From Actinomucor elegans (lineage: Eukaryota > Mucoromycota > Mucoromycetes > Mucorales > Mucoraceae), in assembly GCA_026027325.1 (NCBI GenBank), contig JAMSLZ010000004.1, positions 2,666,001 to 2,730,000 on the forward strand: a stretch of 64,000 nucleotides of DNA. Direction: 5' to 3'. The position numbers and the translations under genes were made by a program. Under the pieces are notes generated by a model. It worked only from the letters and a program-made list of their open reading frames with translations, was not told the origin of the DNA and made no database searches. Shown in pieces: positions 45,788 to 58,354 of the stretch (position 1 is its first letter; each line of letters starts with the position of its first letter).

Positions 45788-48045
45788 TTATTCGCTTTCA
45801 GAATCACTATTTAGGTTGAATATTTGGCGATCATCAAACCATTTTTGAATATTGGAAGAAGAAATAGATACACCCTTGAGGATGCTTCTTGACTTCACTT
45901 GATCGTGTAGCTCCATATCATCAAACTTGTGCTTGTCAAAGTCACTAAGAGCTGTGGACCCGTTTTCATCGACAAAGGCTGTAATGGTATCAGACAAGTT
46001 TTCTCGCATATTGCGGACTTGTTCCATAGCATTTGGGTTACTCAGAGACATAAATAGAGGATTCAATGATCTAAGATGGGTTAGTGATAATATATGCATA
46101 GTTCATAGTGGTCACTTACTTGTAAATATCAATACTGTTCTCTAACACAAGCATACAGATGTATTGGATAAAGGGCAAAAACACCCAAACAAGAAGCGAT
46201 AAACCAAAGGAATGGGCATGTCCATGGTAATACAGGTACAAAAACAACAAGAACGAATAGAATCCATATAGTGTTGGTATGCCAACTAGTGCCACTAGAA
46301 TTTTCCAAGTAGCCAGCACATCACGCGCTGCTATTTTGACAGAGCTACTAGCAAGTGCCTCTATTTATTTGGATTAGTCTTGGTTATACACAATAAAAAT
46401 GTATACACAAACCTTCTTGCTTCTTTTGACTGATATAAAGTGAGATGATAATCAAAGGCGAGTTGATCAAAATGCTATAACATAGATTAGCTACTATCCT
46501 GTATATATATGCAGCTCGCATACTTACGATGGGAAACCAAACAAGGTCAAAAAGACAAGCTTCAGTACACGAGAGACCAATACAGGTACAGCAGAATAAC
46601 CAGTGTATTGTGTTCTAGGTACTTGATAATCACGCAATCCAAAATACTTTAATGTATTATTATAGGCCTTGATACGCTGAGCCAAGTCTACTAATCGTGG
46701 ATCGTTTTCGAAGAAACGATAGCCCAATAAAAAGCGACGATTTAATTCGACCACCTGATCAATGGTCAATTTGTGTTCTGCAGCAGGTTTATATAAACGA
46801 CGAGCAGTTGCAATAATCTAGAACTTGCAGGTTAATAACAAGAATCGCTGCTGAGCAAATGACTTACCATCAGGGTATCGTAATTAGGTGCATTTACTGT
46901 AACACTTTTAAGTGCTTCATAACCAGAATTTAATAAAGTAGAGATTGCTTCACGTTTTGCTTGTCCTCCCTTGATATAATTCTCTACCATTTCAGGTTCA
47001 ATTGAAATAGGTGCACCATAGGATACAACCGCGCGTGATCTAAAACGATGAGGATGGAAATAATTGAGGCCTATTTCCGTACTAGTTAGTGATCGTTCAA
47101 TGCAGACCTGTAGTTTACATACCAACTGGCACAATCTTGATCTTTAAATCCTTGTTTTGAGCCATTGCACTAAGAGCCATAATAGCAAAACCAGCTACAG
47201 CACAACATAAGTTTTAAACCAACACATTTTTCAAAAGACCTTACCTTTTAATGGAAGCATTTCTGATCGATCATGGCTACCACCTTCTGGAAAGATGACT
47301 ATGGATTCACCTGTATTCAATCTCTCGTGCACTTTTTCATACAAAACGCTTTGATCAATGTGAGGAATAATCTTGTATGCATCAGCGTGCATCAAATGTT
47401 CCAGAGCTTCGGGAGTCAGCTCTGTCTTGAGTTTCAATTCTGTATCAGAAACCACCTCGAGCACTTCAAACTGCAGGGTTTTGCTCAATACAATAATATC
47501 TCGCTTAGCTACTTGTGTCTTGAACTCTGTATCTTGACCATTTAACAAGCTATTGGATTCGGGATTCTTTACCAATCGGCCTTTGCCTTTGGTAGCAAGA
47601 TCTTGGGGTCGAATAACCGGAACTTGAAAAGTTTCTATCAATATCCATCCACACACGTACAGTTAAAACTCACTTACTGGCATTTAAGGCTCGAGCAGCA
47701 TCACCAATAATTCTTCTTTTAAAAGAAGACTGGGCCATAAGTGGAGAGAATCGACGTGGGCTGGAAATAATAACCATACCAGGATCGACAAATCTAATCA
47801 TTTTTCGAAGGTTAATCTCGTCATTTTCGCAATGTATCTATGCAACTTACTGATTAGCATGAGGGGCTACGATAAAAATACAAGGATCGTCTTTAGGAAC
47901 GAGATGAGAACCACTGTCTTGAGTTAGTATATTTTTCATTGTATCGTATGCGCGTTATCTGTGTATACCTCACTTTGATTTCTCGAAAGAAAACGTCTGT
48001 TATAAGGTTGAATAAGAGTTTTATACCGTCGTAGGCGTCAGGCAT
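45788..48045 (-). CDS. Glycerol-3-phosphate acyltransferase (Sct1/Gat1 type)
   Basis: Acylates glycerol-3-phosphate or dihydroxyacetone phosphate at sn-1, the first step of glycerolipid synthesis, in the ER membrane. Ten exons: 48045-47969, 47913-47851, 47793-47678, 47622-47245, 47194-47123, 47070-46868, 46817-46528, 46474-46413, 46360-46120 and 46070-45788; 594 residues, shorter than yeast Gat1/Sct1 (about 750), mainly in the tail. Acyltransferase blocks: IVAPHANQFVDPGMV (about 40-54), IIGDAARALNAIPVIRPQD, IVIFPEGGSHDRSEMLPLK, and IVPVGLNYFHPHRFRSRA. The C-terminal half holds several membrane segments (VLKLVFLTLFGFPS, ILVALVGIPTLYGFYSFLLF, LLVWVFLPFIQYICMLVL). A Ser/Asp-rich tail ends NLNSDSESE, a likely phosphorylated end. 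Every junction keeps the frame. Confidence 0.93.
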
Positions 48046-51023
48046 AATATGGAATAAAAGGGTGTATGATTGATACAAGAAAAAGAACAAGAATTAGACG
48101 TCAAGTCATTTTTATATGAAAAACAAGCTTTCACATGATAAACATGGCTCGGAGGAACTTGAAAGTTTCATGGGCAGCATTGCTATTTTATATTTAAAAA
48201 GCGTGCTGTGCGGTTGATGTTTTGTAATAAACTTGTGATTGCAAAATTGAAATAACCGTACGCTTTTATATTTGGTTATTATTATTAATATCTTTGGGTA
48301 ATTGCCATCTGTCAAGCATGCTATGGGTCAAGTTTCTCTACACAAATTGTATAACAAGATTCTAGTGGGGTCCATTTATTTAATGAATAAGCAACGTAAG
48401 CTCCAAATTACTGGATACAATCGAAAAATAGCACTAAATCGAGTTCTCAAGAGTTTTCGCTACTTATAGTAACACTAAATTGAATAATGGCTGTCGCACC
48501 TGTGACGCGTAACCGCCAAGTTGGATTCTAGGCTTTACAATGAGAAAGAGATTTCTTAAATCTTTGGACAATTAAACTAGAGTCATAATAATAAATTTTT
48601 AGGTTCTTTTGTGGCTTTTTAATGCTATCTTTATATAGTACAAATGCCCCAACTGATACCAATTGTGTTAACGCTATTCGAACAAAATTTAGTCGCGCGT
48701 CGAATGGTTTATGTGCTATAAGGTTTTATATTCGAAGTCCAGGTTCATTTATATGCTTTATATGTTTTTTTTGGGGAGGGGCTTTCGTTTAATGAGAAAT
48801 TGACTTTTTTTTGAATAAATCAAGGTATGAAACCGATATATCCAGATACTTTTTATCATATATAACACGGTATGATAAGGACTATGTAAAAGTCATTCAT
48901 AGCGTTTAACAATTGCCTTTAGGCATGCACAAGTGAAAAAAAAATACAGATATATTTTGACTGTTCATTGGCTACTGCTGATCCAGTAATGGCTCAAGTC
49001 GATCATGGCTTATGGCTGCATGTTAGACAGGCTAGACATTTATATGATTATTCATTCGTATTGATGTTCTACACTATATTTACAAGTGCCAGGCATTATA
49101 CGGAAGCTAATCTAGTGCGGCCAACTAATATAAACTATGTTTGTTTTCCTTAAATTTGACACATAGCATTGTTCTCTTATTTATTCATTCGTTAATTCTG
49201 ATCTTTTGATAGTAAACCGCAAAACATATGTCATTATATCTTTTATTCTTTCATATAATAAATATACAGTTGTATTTACTAAAAGTCATTACCTATATCA
49301 AACGTGATGCTCATTTATATTTGTGTTATCATTATAACTTTATAATTTTTTTCTCTTTTTCTTCCAACCAACATCAGTTGCAGCAACAAGCTTTAGCGAT
49401 TTGGATCAGCATATTTAGACGTGCCCCTGCGAGAAAAAAATTACTGAATACAAAAAAAGTAGAAAGTTGAGAATCTAACACTGTACCTTTAATTGTTGGT
49501 GGTAAAATCATTTAATAAAACATGCCAAAATAAGACCATACGTAAGTTTATTCAACATTGTAATAAAACAAAAGTTAATTTGGAATGATACACCAATACA
49601 CATATATTTGATTTGATAGTACTGTCATATTTGAAAGCCTGGGCAAATGAATCAAAATACCTTACAGATATTTTGGTACGCATGGTATTGATGAACCAAT
49701 TCTCTATAAAGAAAAGGCAATAATAAAGAGATGCTTATTTAAAACAAGTTTAACAAGCAGGTAGTTTATTACTCGTTGGATGGTATGAACGCAGCATTGT
49801 TATATGAAGAGATGCATTCTTAATTTTATTCATTGTCACATGGCTCTGAGTGGAGTAATGGACTCCGATATACAATCAAACGACATGCGGAATAAACAAG
49901 CTGCTTCCGTCTCGGGTAAAGTTGAGCAGAAACAACACTATTGGGCTAATTTTATCATACATAGGATGCTCTAGTCTACGAATGAACATGCGGTCATAAA
50001 ATATCACATCATCTTAAAAGTGAAACTTCGATACAATTATTTATCTATTAGAAACAACAATCGGACAGGCCAAGTCAGGCATTAAATTGAAGCCATTACT
50101 TGGGCAAAATCCGGCCAACTTTGTAAAAGCTTGATTTGTCGAATCATTCTCAAGTTGGATATTACACTTTTTGGTAGCATTAAAAGGATTTTGAAGGTCT
50201 GATCTATTAGTTAACTTTATTTTTCTTTTATAGTACCAAGTATATACGCATGTGTGTGGGTTGCATAGTAGCCAACGTAAACCGAATTAGCAAATTTATA
50301 ATTTTGTACAGGAAGCATAGCATAATTGATAAGTTAAAATCATTGCTTTTAAACATTATTTTCGATTTTATGGCATTTTTTGTAGTTCTGACGATATCTA
50401 GGTCCATTTCTTTAATATTCTCTCTTAAAGTTATACAAGTGCCGAATCGACAAAAAACAGCGTAGATGAACGCATAAATGACACGGTGATAAATAACTAA
50501 TAGCTCATAGACTTTCATCTACAGAAAGAATGCTTGTATTTAGAAAACAATAAAAGAACAAAGAAAGATTAAATACTATCGTCAATAAAGAAAAGTTTTA
50601 TATACGTAGATTTACAATGATGAAAATACTGGTTCACATCGGATTTGTGTAATCATTCAAATAATAGCCTTCAGTAAAGTATCAAGTCTAAGAAGTACGC
50701 ATATGCTAAAAATGTATCATTGAAAAGTTTTAAAGCCTTTGTATTACATGATTTGTTTACAGTCATTGATGGCAATAAGTAAATGGTTATTTTACGTTTT
50801 ATAAGCCGTACTCTTAAGTGTATGCGTGTGTTTTTTGTTATTAAATGTCGTTTCATAAAAAAAAAATTGCAATTCATAACCTAAAGTAGCTTGAACATGA
50901 AATTTTGTATTAGTTTATTTGATCCATGATACTAAATGTATAATTCTAAGTGCATGGCCATGATCAAGGTAAACTACCAAAGAGGTATATGTAGGCATCT
51001 TAACTTGAGTAAAACCCTGTTTT
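48046..51023. other. Long intergenic region, no gene seen
   Basis: About 3 kb between the acyltransferase start and the SerRS stop. It is AT-rich with frequent stops. The frame at 49228-49470 ends in a short amphipathic basic stretch (ALAIWISIFRRAPARKK), but nothing supports it as a gene. No tRNA or repeat was recognised. Confidence 0.45.
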
Positions 51024-52535
51024 TCACTTTAATGGAGTTAGATATTCAGGTTCTCCGGGTAGCCATTTTCTCAATACTTCAGGTATTTTGACAGACCCAT
51101 CTTGCTGTTGAAATGTTTCAAGAATAGCAATGATGACGCGAGGAACGGCTATAGCAGTACCATTTAAAGTATGACAGAACTCTGTGTTCTTTTGTGTTTG
51201 ATGTTTGGTCGATAACGAATGGATAATCTGCGGGATTGATAGTCTGTGCAATTGGAAGTCGAAGATATCTACTTACAATATGTCAGATTTCTCTCTTTTT
51301 TCTTTGTCAAATATAACATACCTCGCCCCACTTTCCTCTTCCTGGCATCCAAGCCTCCATATCATATTTACGATACGCACTGGCGCCTAATTCTTCTGTA
51401 GGCATGTCCAATATTCTATTCAAAAAGTATTAGAACTATTACCAAATTCCTATATTGTCATACAATGAACTCACCTGAAGCATAGTCCCAATTCTGTAAA
51501 TATGTCCTCCTGCAACGCGCTAATTTCCTCCATCATAGCCTCACTTTGTTCAGGTGTTGTGACAGCAAACAGTTCCACCTTGGAAAACTGATGCACTCGA
51601 TACAGCCCTTTTGTTTCTACGCCTCTTCCACCCGCCTCCGTTCGAAATGCATGACCGAAACCGACCAATCGTTGCGGTAAATCCTGTTCATTCAATAAGC
51701 GTGAAGCAAACTTGCCTGCCAATGGTATTTCCGCCGTTCCTGCCAAACACAAGGATGACGCTGCCTCAGACTTGTCGCTGTTGGTCTTGATATCATAAAT
51801 CTGAGAACTCTCGCCACGACGTGGCTGAAACCCACAGCCATAGGCTATCTGCGTTCTCACAATATCCGGGGTCATGACACCCAAAAAACCTTTGGCAGCT
51901 GCTTTCTGCATGGCATATTGAACCAGTGCCAGTTCCAAAAAGGCGCCCATGCCTTGCAAATAGTAAAAACTGGATCCACTAGCCACAGCTGCTTGCTCCA
52001 AATCCAATATACCCAATGCAGATGCCAACGCGACGTGATCTTTTAGGCTGCTGGATGACATGGGGACACCCACTGTCTTGATAAGACGGGCGTTTTGTTC
52101 GGGTCCAATAGGAGAATTTGGGTGTGTGGTATTTGGGATCATGAGAGCTTGTTCCAATAGTTGTGACTCGGTTTGATTGAGTTGGTGTTCGCACTGCTTT
52201 ATTTCGTGTTTGACTTGCTTGCCTTGATCAACCAGTTGAGCGCGATCGGTTGGATTGGCTGATCGCGTGATCAATGACAGATCATTGCGTTTAGTACGAA
52301 GTTTTACAAGGCTTTTGTACAGATCCAGACGCTGTTGATTCAGATTTGCAAATTGTTTCATATCGATCTTGTCATAATGTCTTTGGAGCATGTTTTGCTC
52401 AATGGCAGCGCTTTGTTCTGCTAAATGGGTATAGTCAAGTTTGGGTTGTATTTGGAACTCAGATTTGCTGGTTGCTATAGTTCCATAACAACGATGTGTA
52501 CAGGATCGAGATCGGACGAGAAATTGTCTCCACAT
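51024..52535 (-). CDS. Mitochondrial-type seryl-tRNA synthetase, frameshifted
   Basis: Class II synthetase that charges tRNA-Ser; the N-terminus [18 protein letters not shown] is basic and lacks acids, as in a mitochondrial presequence. Three exons: 52535-51475, 51415-51322 and 51268-51024. The N-terminal helical arm (about 35-140) is followed by the catalytic core: motif 1 region [13 protein letters not shown], motif 2 [20 protein letters not shown], then [16 protein letters not shown]. In exon 3, [20 protein letters not shown] is in one frame, but the following conserved part with motif 3 ([18 protein letters not shown]) is shifted by one base near 51213. As read, the protein would stop about 14 residues after the shift, without motif 3. 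A missing base restores a normal protein of about 467 residues. Sequencing error, recent mutation and programmed shift are all possible. Confidence 0.85.
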
Positions 52536-52587
52536 GAGTATAATTCAAGGTGTTAACCAGGGTGAAATGATAGAACCTACAAAGGAA

Positions 52588-52597
52588 ATTCTCGGGA
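52588..52597 (-). promoter_or_regulatory. CTCGG motif upstream of SerRS
   Basis: The plus strand reads ATTCTCGGGA about 55-62 bp before the SerRS start. It is close to the core seen before kinesin-3, tubulin cofactor E and Eaf7. The 439-bp interval is shared with the divergent gene at 52975. Confidence 0.25.
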
Positions 52598-52974
52598 TTT
52601 GTTGAGTTTAAAGTAAGTTATATTAGCCTGAAATGCAAAGTACAATTAATATCTCTCTTTTTTTGAGGTGAAACTGGCTTAGATTCGAGACAGGGTAAAA
52701 AAAAAAAATCGTTCAAGTAGAAAATACAGGCGGCCATTGTCCTTAAATAGGTAACTGACTCCGCCTTATTTTTCTTATTTAAAAATAGGAGAGTTCTATC
52801 TATTTAAAACAACATTTCTTTTTCTTTCTTCTTATTCACCTTTCATAGAGTGTGTTTTATCGGTCAAATAGATCCCCTTTAGTACTGTCAATCATATTAG
52901 AAGACAGCAAAAACCAACTTTAAACAACAAAGCCCGTACCTCTTTTTTCATTTTTATTTTAAATATACAACATA

Positions 52975-54541
52975 ATGATAGGATTGTCTATTAATACATC
53001 CAAGTTTTCAAACAAAGCTTTGACGTTTTGCTTCTATGTATCTGGCCATGGTAAAGAAAATTGGATATATTAAAAAAAAAACTTTATTAAACTAAACTGA
53101 AACTTGAACGAATAGGATGGGGCCATGCTACTCGTGCTAATCAAGTCATTATGGATATTTTGAAACTACCAGCCCAACACAAGGTTTATGTTATCTCAAC
53201 AGCAACCGACTTTATCTTTCAAGGCGTTATCAAACTTGGAGCTATTTATCGATATGCAGATATAGATGCTGGTGTGGTTCAGCCACTTCCTTATACTGTG
53301 GACCGTGATCAAACTATTAAAAACTTGAGATCATTTCTGGATAAAAGATCAACTACGTTGGATAACGAAGTAGACTGGTTGAAATCCGTTCGTGCCGACT
53401 GTGTTATATGTGATGCACCCTTTTACCATGGTAAGCACTAAAGAAAAAAAAATAGATTGATTTTCAATTTAATTAACTTTTAATTTTATTTAGCTGTGCT
53501 GCTTCTCGCGTAGGTATTCCAGCTGTTATTTCCAGTAATTTCACGTTTGATGAAGTGTATAAGGGATTATGTGAAGGAGATGACCTAGACAACGAAATAC
53601 AAGACATGGTACAGCAAGTGATAGAGGATTACCGCCATGCAGATCTATTGATACGATTACCTGGTGCTATTCGAATTCCTTCCTTTGACGATGCAATGAG
53701 TCTCGTACCACATACGCCGTTTAATGCCAATTTCCCCGAAACACAATTAAAGAAAGGTGTGGCGAATGGCAAGACACAACTTCCTTGCACTAGTATTTCA
53801 AATGTTCAGCCTTATGATCAACACTGTGTTCGTCGTATCATTGATGTACCGCTTGTATTTCGCAAATATCAACAGCCTCGAGAACAAGTGCTAGATCAAG
53901 TGGGTATTCCAAAACACATTTACAATACACACAAGATCCTTCTGCTATCATTCGGAGGTCAGTTATTAGGCAATGATGGTGGCTTGAAAGGAAATCCTCT
54001 GCCTCCTGGCTGGGTCTGTATTGTGTGCGCTGCTCCAGATTCAGTAGTGATGCCTGCTGGCTTTTATCGAGCAGCTAAAGACGCCTATGTACCAGACTTG
54101 ACTAACGCATGTGATGTCTTGTTGGGTAAATTAGGATATGGTACATGCTCGGAATGCATTGGACACAGCACACCTTTTGTCTATGTACCAAGGCCTCAGT
54201 TTATTGAAGAACATGGACTTTTGAAGTTGATGGCAGATCAAGGAAGTGCAGTTGAACTATCGCGCAAAGATTTTGAACAAGGCCATTGGGCAGATGCTAT
54301 AGAACGCGCTTCAGCCATGTCGGGTACTTGTAAAGATCCTCAGTTACGCGTACCTCATAACGGTGGTGAAATTGCAGCTCAAAGTATAGAAAAGTTTGTA
54401 GCAGAATGGAATCACCATAAGGCACTTACAAAGCCATTATCACCGATATATTCTCTTGAGATGGCAACCACACCCAATGATTCTGTAGGTGCAGTTGTAA
54501 TTCCACCACAACAAAACATTTGTGTTAGTGTAGACAGATAG
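52975..54541 (+). CDS. MurG-like glycosyltransferase fold protein (arabinokinase N-domain-like)
   Basis: Resembles the glycosyltransferase-like N-terminal domain of plant L-arabinokinase. Exons: 52975-53050, 53116-53430 and 53514-54541; 472 residues. Features: SGHGWGHATR (residues 23-32, Gly-rich loop after the first strand), YVISTATDFIFQG, YTVDRDQTI, VRADCVICDAPF, IPAVISSNFTFDEVYKG, then a C-terminal Rossmann half with LLLSFGGQLLGNDG and DVLLGKLGYGTCSECIGHS. Substrate is unknown. Intron 2 is a problem: the first acceptor (TAG at 53491-53493) is followed by codons for CAASRVGIPAV, the expected sequence, but in the wrong frame and with an early stop. The acceptor at 53511-53513 keeps the frame but deletes these residues; I used it for the model. 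A one-base indel near 53430-53494 is an alternative explanation. Confidence 0.75.
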
Positions 54542-54562
54542 CTCTTTATTAAATAAACTAGT

Positions 54563-54564
<2 letters not shown>

Positions 54565-54595
<31 letters not shown>
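54565..54595. repeat. (TA)n microsatellite between convergent stops
   Basis: 31 bp of pure TA repeat. It fills more than half of the 54-bp gap between the stop codon of the plus-strand gene (54541) and that of tubulin cofactor E (54596). Any 3' untranslated regions must overlap each other and probably the other coding sequence. Confidence 0.9.
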
Positions 54596-54597
<2 letters not shown>

Positions 54598-56656
54598 ACA
54601 TCTGCATCACTAGTATCTCATCACCTTCATTGATAGCATAAAACTTGAGATCGCGCAAATCATCCGTGATATCCATTACAATCAAGTCTCGCTCATCCAT
54701 CATCATTGATTGTAACAGAAACAATCGCTGTTTGGCAGCTGGGATCTTGAGTAATCGTTGTATCATATGTTTAACGTTTCGAATAGTCATTGTACGAAGA
54801 AATTTTTTAGATATTGATTTGGTTGTGTCAGGTAATTCTTTTTTAAACTTGATGGCTAGTAGTGCTTCTTCAGTCAAACAAGGATCGTCTCTTACAGTCA
54901 AGGTAATATTGATTAGCCTATCTTTTAATGTCTTGGAGGCTTCCTTGATCTGCACCTGTAGATCAGGCTCTCCGTGTTCTATAAAATTGTTAATACACAC
55001 ATTCAATACTTGATTGAGAATACTTTACTAGTACATAGTTCAGCATAGCGAGGATGTATGCTTGCAATTGCTTCGTGCGTTGTACCATCTTTTGTACACC
55101 ATTTTAGATAATATCTTTCTAAATCCGTCCTTTCTCGACTAGTCAACTATAGGAGAGGTTTCAATACAGGTTACTCGGAGTTGCACATATAACTTACAGT
55201 GTTACCATTGACGTTGGTAAGGGCTTTAATCCTACCAACGATCTGAGCAGCTTCAAGCTCTTTATCCAAATCTATAGAAAAAAAAACTTTTAGCACTTTT
55301 ATTAGTCAAGATAATGTCCGAACTTTTACCTTGAAAGATAGGGTTCTCTTTGCATCTAAGTTTAGTTAGATTACTAAAGCAATTAAGCGCGTCCAAACTA
55401 CTCCAATCACCAATTGCATTGCGTTCTACTCGAAGATATCCTAGTTTGGCAAACATTTCATTTGTTGAGGGTTTATCAATCTTGGTTAATTGGTTATCAT
55501 TCAAGTAAAGGGTATCTAAACTAAATCATTCGATTAGCAAAATTATGTTTGATAATACACGAATTACTTTTTTAATGAACCAAGCTTGGCTACTTCAGTC
55601 CAATCATTGATTAGATTATCCTCCAAGTTGAGCCATTTTAAATACTGTAGGTCGAGATTAGAACCAAGTTGAGATAGTTGATTGCCTCCTAATTGAAGAT
55701 CTTCCAGCAACGGGATAGAGGGCGCAAGTAATTCGATATCTTTCCAAGTAATCAAGACCTTGTTTAGGGATAATGTCTTTAAATTGGATAGTTGAAGACC
55801 ATGTGTTGGTGGAGAACAAGAGAACCGTAATTGACTAATAGAAAACAAAATGAGTTTTTTTTCTGCATCCCATTAAAAGTTGTCTGGCTTACTTGAGTCT
55901 TAATATATTTAGGTGAGGCAATTGAGATACAATATCAGAGATAGTTTCCCACTGGTGAATAAGATTCCGAGATAAATCCAAGTCTTCAATAGCTAATATC
56001 ATATTAACTCCATTGCTTCAATATATACTTTTCTATTAAACATACTTAGTTTTGCTTCTGAAATCTCATTTGATTCCTTTCCAGCACATGAGATGGTTTG
56101 TTCAGCAAGCCCAACCACCTTTAAACTACTTAGCTGCCTTTTATAACATGTGAATATCAGACATTTGTACACTTGTTGAGTAATACCTTTGTGAACGCTG
56201 GATCTTTTCAAACCCATATGTTTCTACTACAATCTGCTTATTTCCACCAAAATACAGCTCACCAATGTCTTTTGATTTATCATACGCGTCATCTTTCACC
56301 TTGGTCAATTCGTCTTCTTCGAGGTATTTGGCGTGTAATGCTTTCAAAAACGAGATACCCAACTGAACTTTGGCGGGATGAAAACGAATAAATGACCCGG
56401 AGGTAGGATACCTGGTATCACATCAATTCAGTACGAGTAACAGTAGTCATATGGTTGTGTTCTCTTACCTGCAAGTAAAATAGGAAGTGCCTTGATGCGT
56501 ACCATCATGTTTACCTCGAGCAGGATCGTCCCACTCAATGCCAAGCCATGCTCCTTGTGCATCGCCTACTTTACCAATAAACTTGACTGTAGCTCGATCT
56601 TTGCCAACTTGGATACGCGTTCCAATGTGTACATTTTCAGGAATAGGTGTTGACAT
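54596..56656 (-). CDS. Tubulin-folding cofactor E (TBCE/Pac2)
   Basis: Binds alpha-tubulin and, with other cofactors, assembles alpha/beta-tubulin dimers in the cytosol. Nine exons: 56656-56469, 56411-56187, 56137-56046, 55992-55893, 55834-55568, 55520-55330, 55271-55198, 55146-55029 and 54978-54596; 545 residues, near the usual 520-550. Domain order fits the family: CAP-Gly (about 8-75, VGKDRATVKFIGKV and the GKHDG variant of the GKNDG motif), leucine-rich repeats (about 155-365, such as LEDLQLGGNQLSQLG and YLKWLNLEDNLINDW), the linker AELCTKHGEPD, and a C-terminal ubiquitin-like domain (about 460-545). For exon 3 two in-frame acceptors three codons apart exist; I chose the one giving SQRQLSSLKVVGL. 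The gene ends 54 bp from the convergent neighbour. Confidence 0.93.
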
Positions 56657-56767
56657 TTTCTTCGAAATGTATTTCGATCGTGAGGGACTCACTCGATATA
56701 AAACCTGTAGCGGCGATGGAAACTTTTTCCTTTTGTTACACATGGGCACGTTATTCTAATGTTTTTG

Positions 56768-56779
56768 TTTCTCGGTACC
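56768..56779 (-). promoter_or_regulatory. CTCGGTACC motif upstream of TBCE
   Basis: The plus strand reads TTTCTCGGTACC, 112-123 bp before the TBCE start codon. It is nearly the same as the two elements of the Eaf7 promoter. Confidence 0.35.
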
Positions 56780-57055
56780 ACTGCCTCATTTTTATTCGAT
56801 TTAGCAGGGATCGGGACGGCAAGCAAACCTACGCCGTACCTTTTTTTTTTTAAAAAAAAATAGTGATAATCATTCAATTAATATAGATTTTTTTTTTTTT
56901 TTTTTGTTCAATGGAGCATCTCCTCCAGTTTATTAGTTATTTTATAGTAAAGAGAACAAGGGTGAAATCAAAAGAATAGTATGTAAAGAATAATAACAAT
57001 AATAAAAAAAGCGATATATGCATATATGAGAAAGAGAAATAGACACTAAAAAAGT

Positions 57056-58354
57056 CTAGTTCTTGTAAAAGACGACATCGCCTTCCTCTTCAATGAAACG
57101 ACAGCCCTTCCACACTTTCCATAAGGCAACAAAGACGTTTGTGTTGTCGCATCTATAGTGCTTGCCCAAAGCTTTCTTGATGTGTACAGTAGCTTCTTCA
57201 GCATGATAATGAGGCATGGTAGAAAAGAAATGATGAGCGACATGAGTATCCGAGATGTGGTGATGGAAATAGTTCAACAAGAAACCATAAGAACGATCCA
57301 CAGTCAAAGCAGCACCACGTTGAAAGTTCCAGACGTTTTCGCTGTAGTGAGGCAAGCTGGGATCAGTATGTTGCAAATAGGTGATCATAACCAACCAAAA
57401 GTTGACATTCAAGTAAGGAATCACATAGTATTTAATGACATTGAGAGAACCAAAGATTTGGCCACAGTAACCCAAGAAACCAGCCATGGCAGCAACACCG
57501 ACAGCAGAAATCACAACATCAAAGGCTTGACCTTCATCGTAGATGGCACAGTAAGGATTAAAGTGAGAAGCCCAGCCAGGGTAAGGTTGACCAGTCACAT
57601 TGGTAAGAATGTAAAGAGGCCAGCCAAAGGTGAACATCAAGAACATACGGTAAAGAACGATAATGGGTGCTTCGTCAAGAGCATCATGAGGTCCATCAAC
57701 TTCAGGATCTTGATCACGAGGAGGCAATCCGACCATTGAACGTGTCTTGGGAAGGAAGACCTGAATTAATATGTTAGTAAAAAAAATTTTTTTTCCAAGT
57801 AACCAAGTAACCCCTAGCACGAATAGCTTACCTGATCTCTGGTTAAATGGCCAGTAGCCTTATGATGCTTAGAGTGAGAATATCTCCATGAATGATAGGG
57901 AACCAACAAAAGAGTATGAAGAACAAATCCGACACCGTTATTAATAGCCTGCATTCAGTTAGTATCACTCGAGAACAAAGGAAATCACACTTTTTTTTTT
58001 TTTTTTTTTTACCTTTGAAGGACTGAAGGCTTGATGGCCACATTCATGGCCAATAACCCAAACACCAGTACCAACGATACCTTGAGCAATCCAGTACAAG
58101 GGCCAAAGAACACAGCGAATATATACATTAGGGATTGTATCAATATAAGAAGCCAAACCAGCCAAGATACCAATGATAATCACATCGTGGAGAACATGTG
58201 TAAAGGATCTAAAGGTATCACGACGGAAACAGTGAGCAGGAATAGCATCACGGATTTCCTTGATAGTGAAGTTGGGAATCTCCCAGTTTTTTTCGATGGC
58301 TTCATCAATCAAAAGCTTCTTCTCTTCCTTGGAGACGTTTCTCTGTGTTGCCAT
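57056..58354 (-). CDS. Delta-12 (omega-6) fatty acid desaturase
   Basis: ER membrane enzyme converting oleate to linoleate in membrane lipids. Three exons: 58354-58013, 57948-57832 and 57760-57056; 387 residues, the normal size. The three di-iron histidine boxes are intact: HECGH (103-107), HSKHH (139-143) and HVAHH (326-330). Hydrophobic segments fit the four-span plan (for example VIIIGILAGLASY and ILTNVTGQPYPGW nearby). The extended string GTGVWVIGHECGHQAFS is typical of FAD2-like Delta-12 enzymes, rather than Delta-15 or front-end desaturases, and no cytochrome b5 domain is fused. Intron 1 (64 bp) carries a run of 20 T. The gene lies 278 bp downstream of the Eaf7 stop on the same strand. 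Mucoralean fungi use this enzyme on the way to gamma-linolenic acid; the Delta-6 gene is not in the window. Confidence 0.95.

Noticed and set aside
49228..49470. Hydrophobic open frame ending in a basic stretch
   Set aside because: No family match, and AT-driven composition over most of its length.
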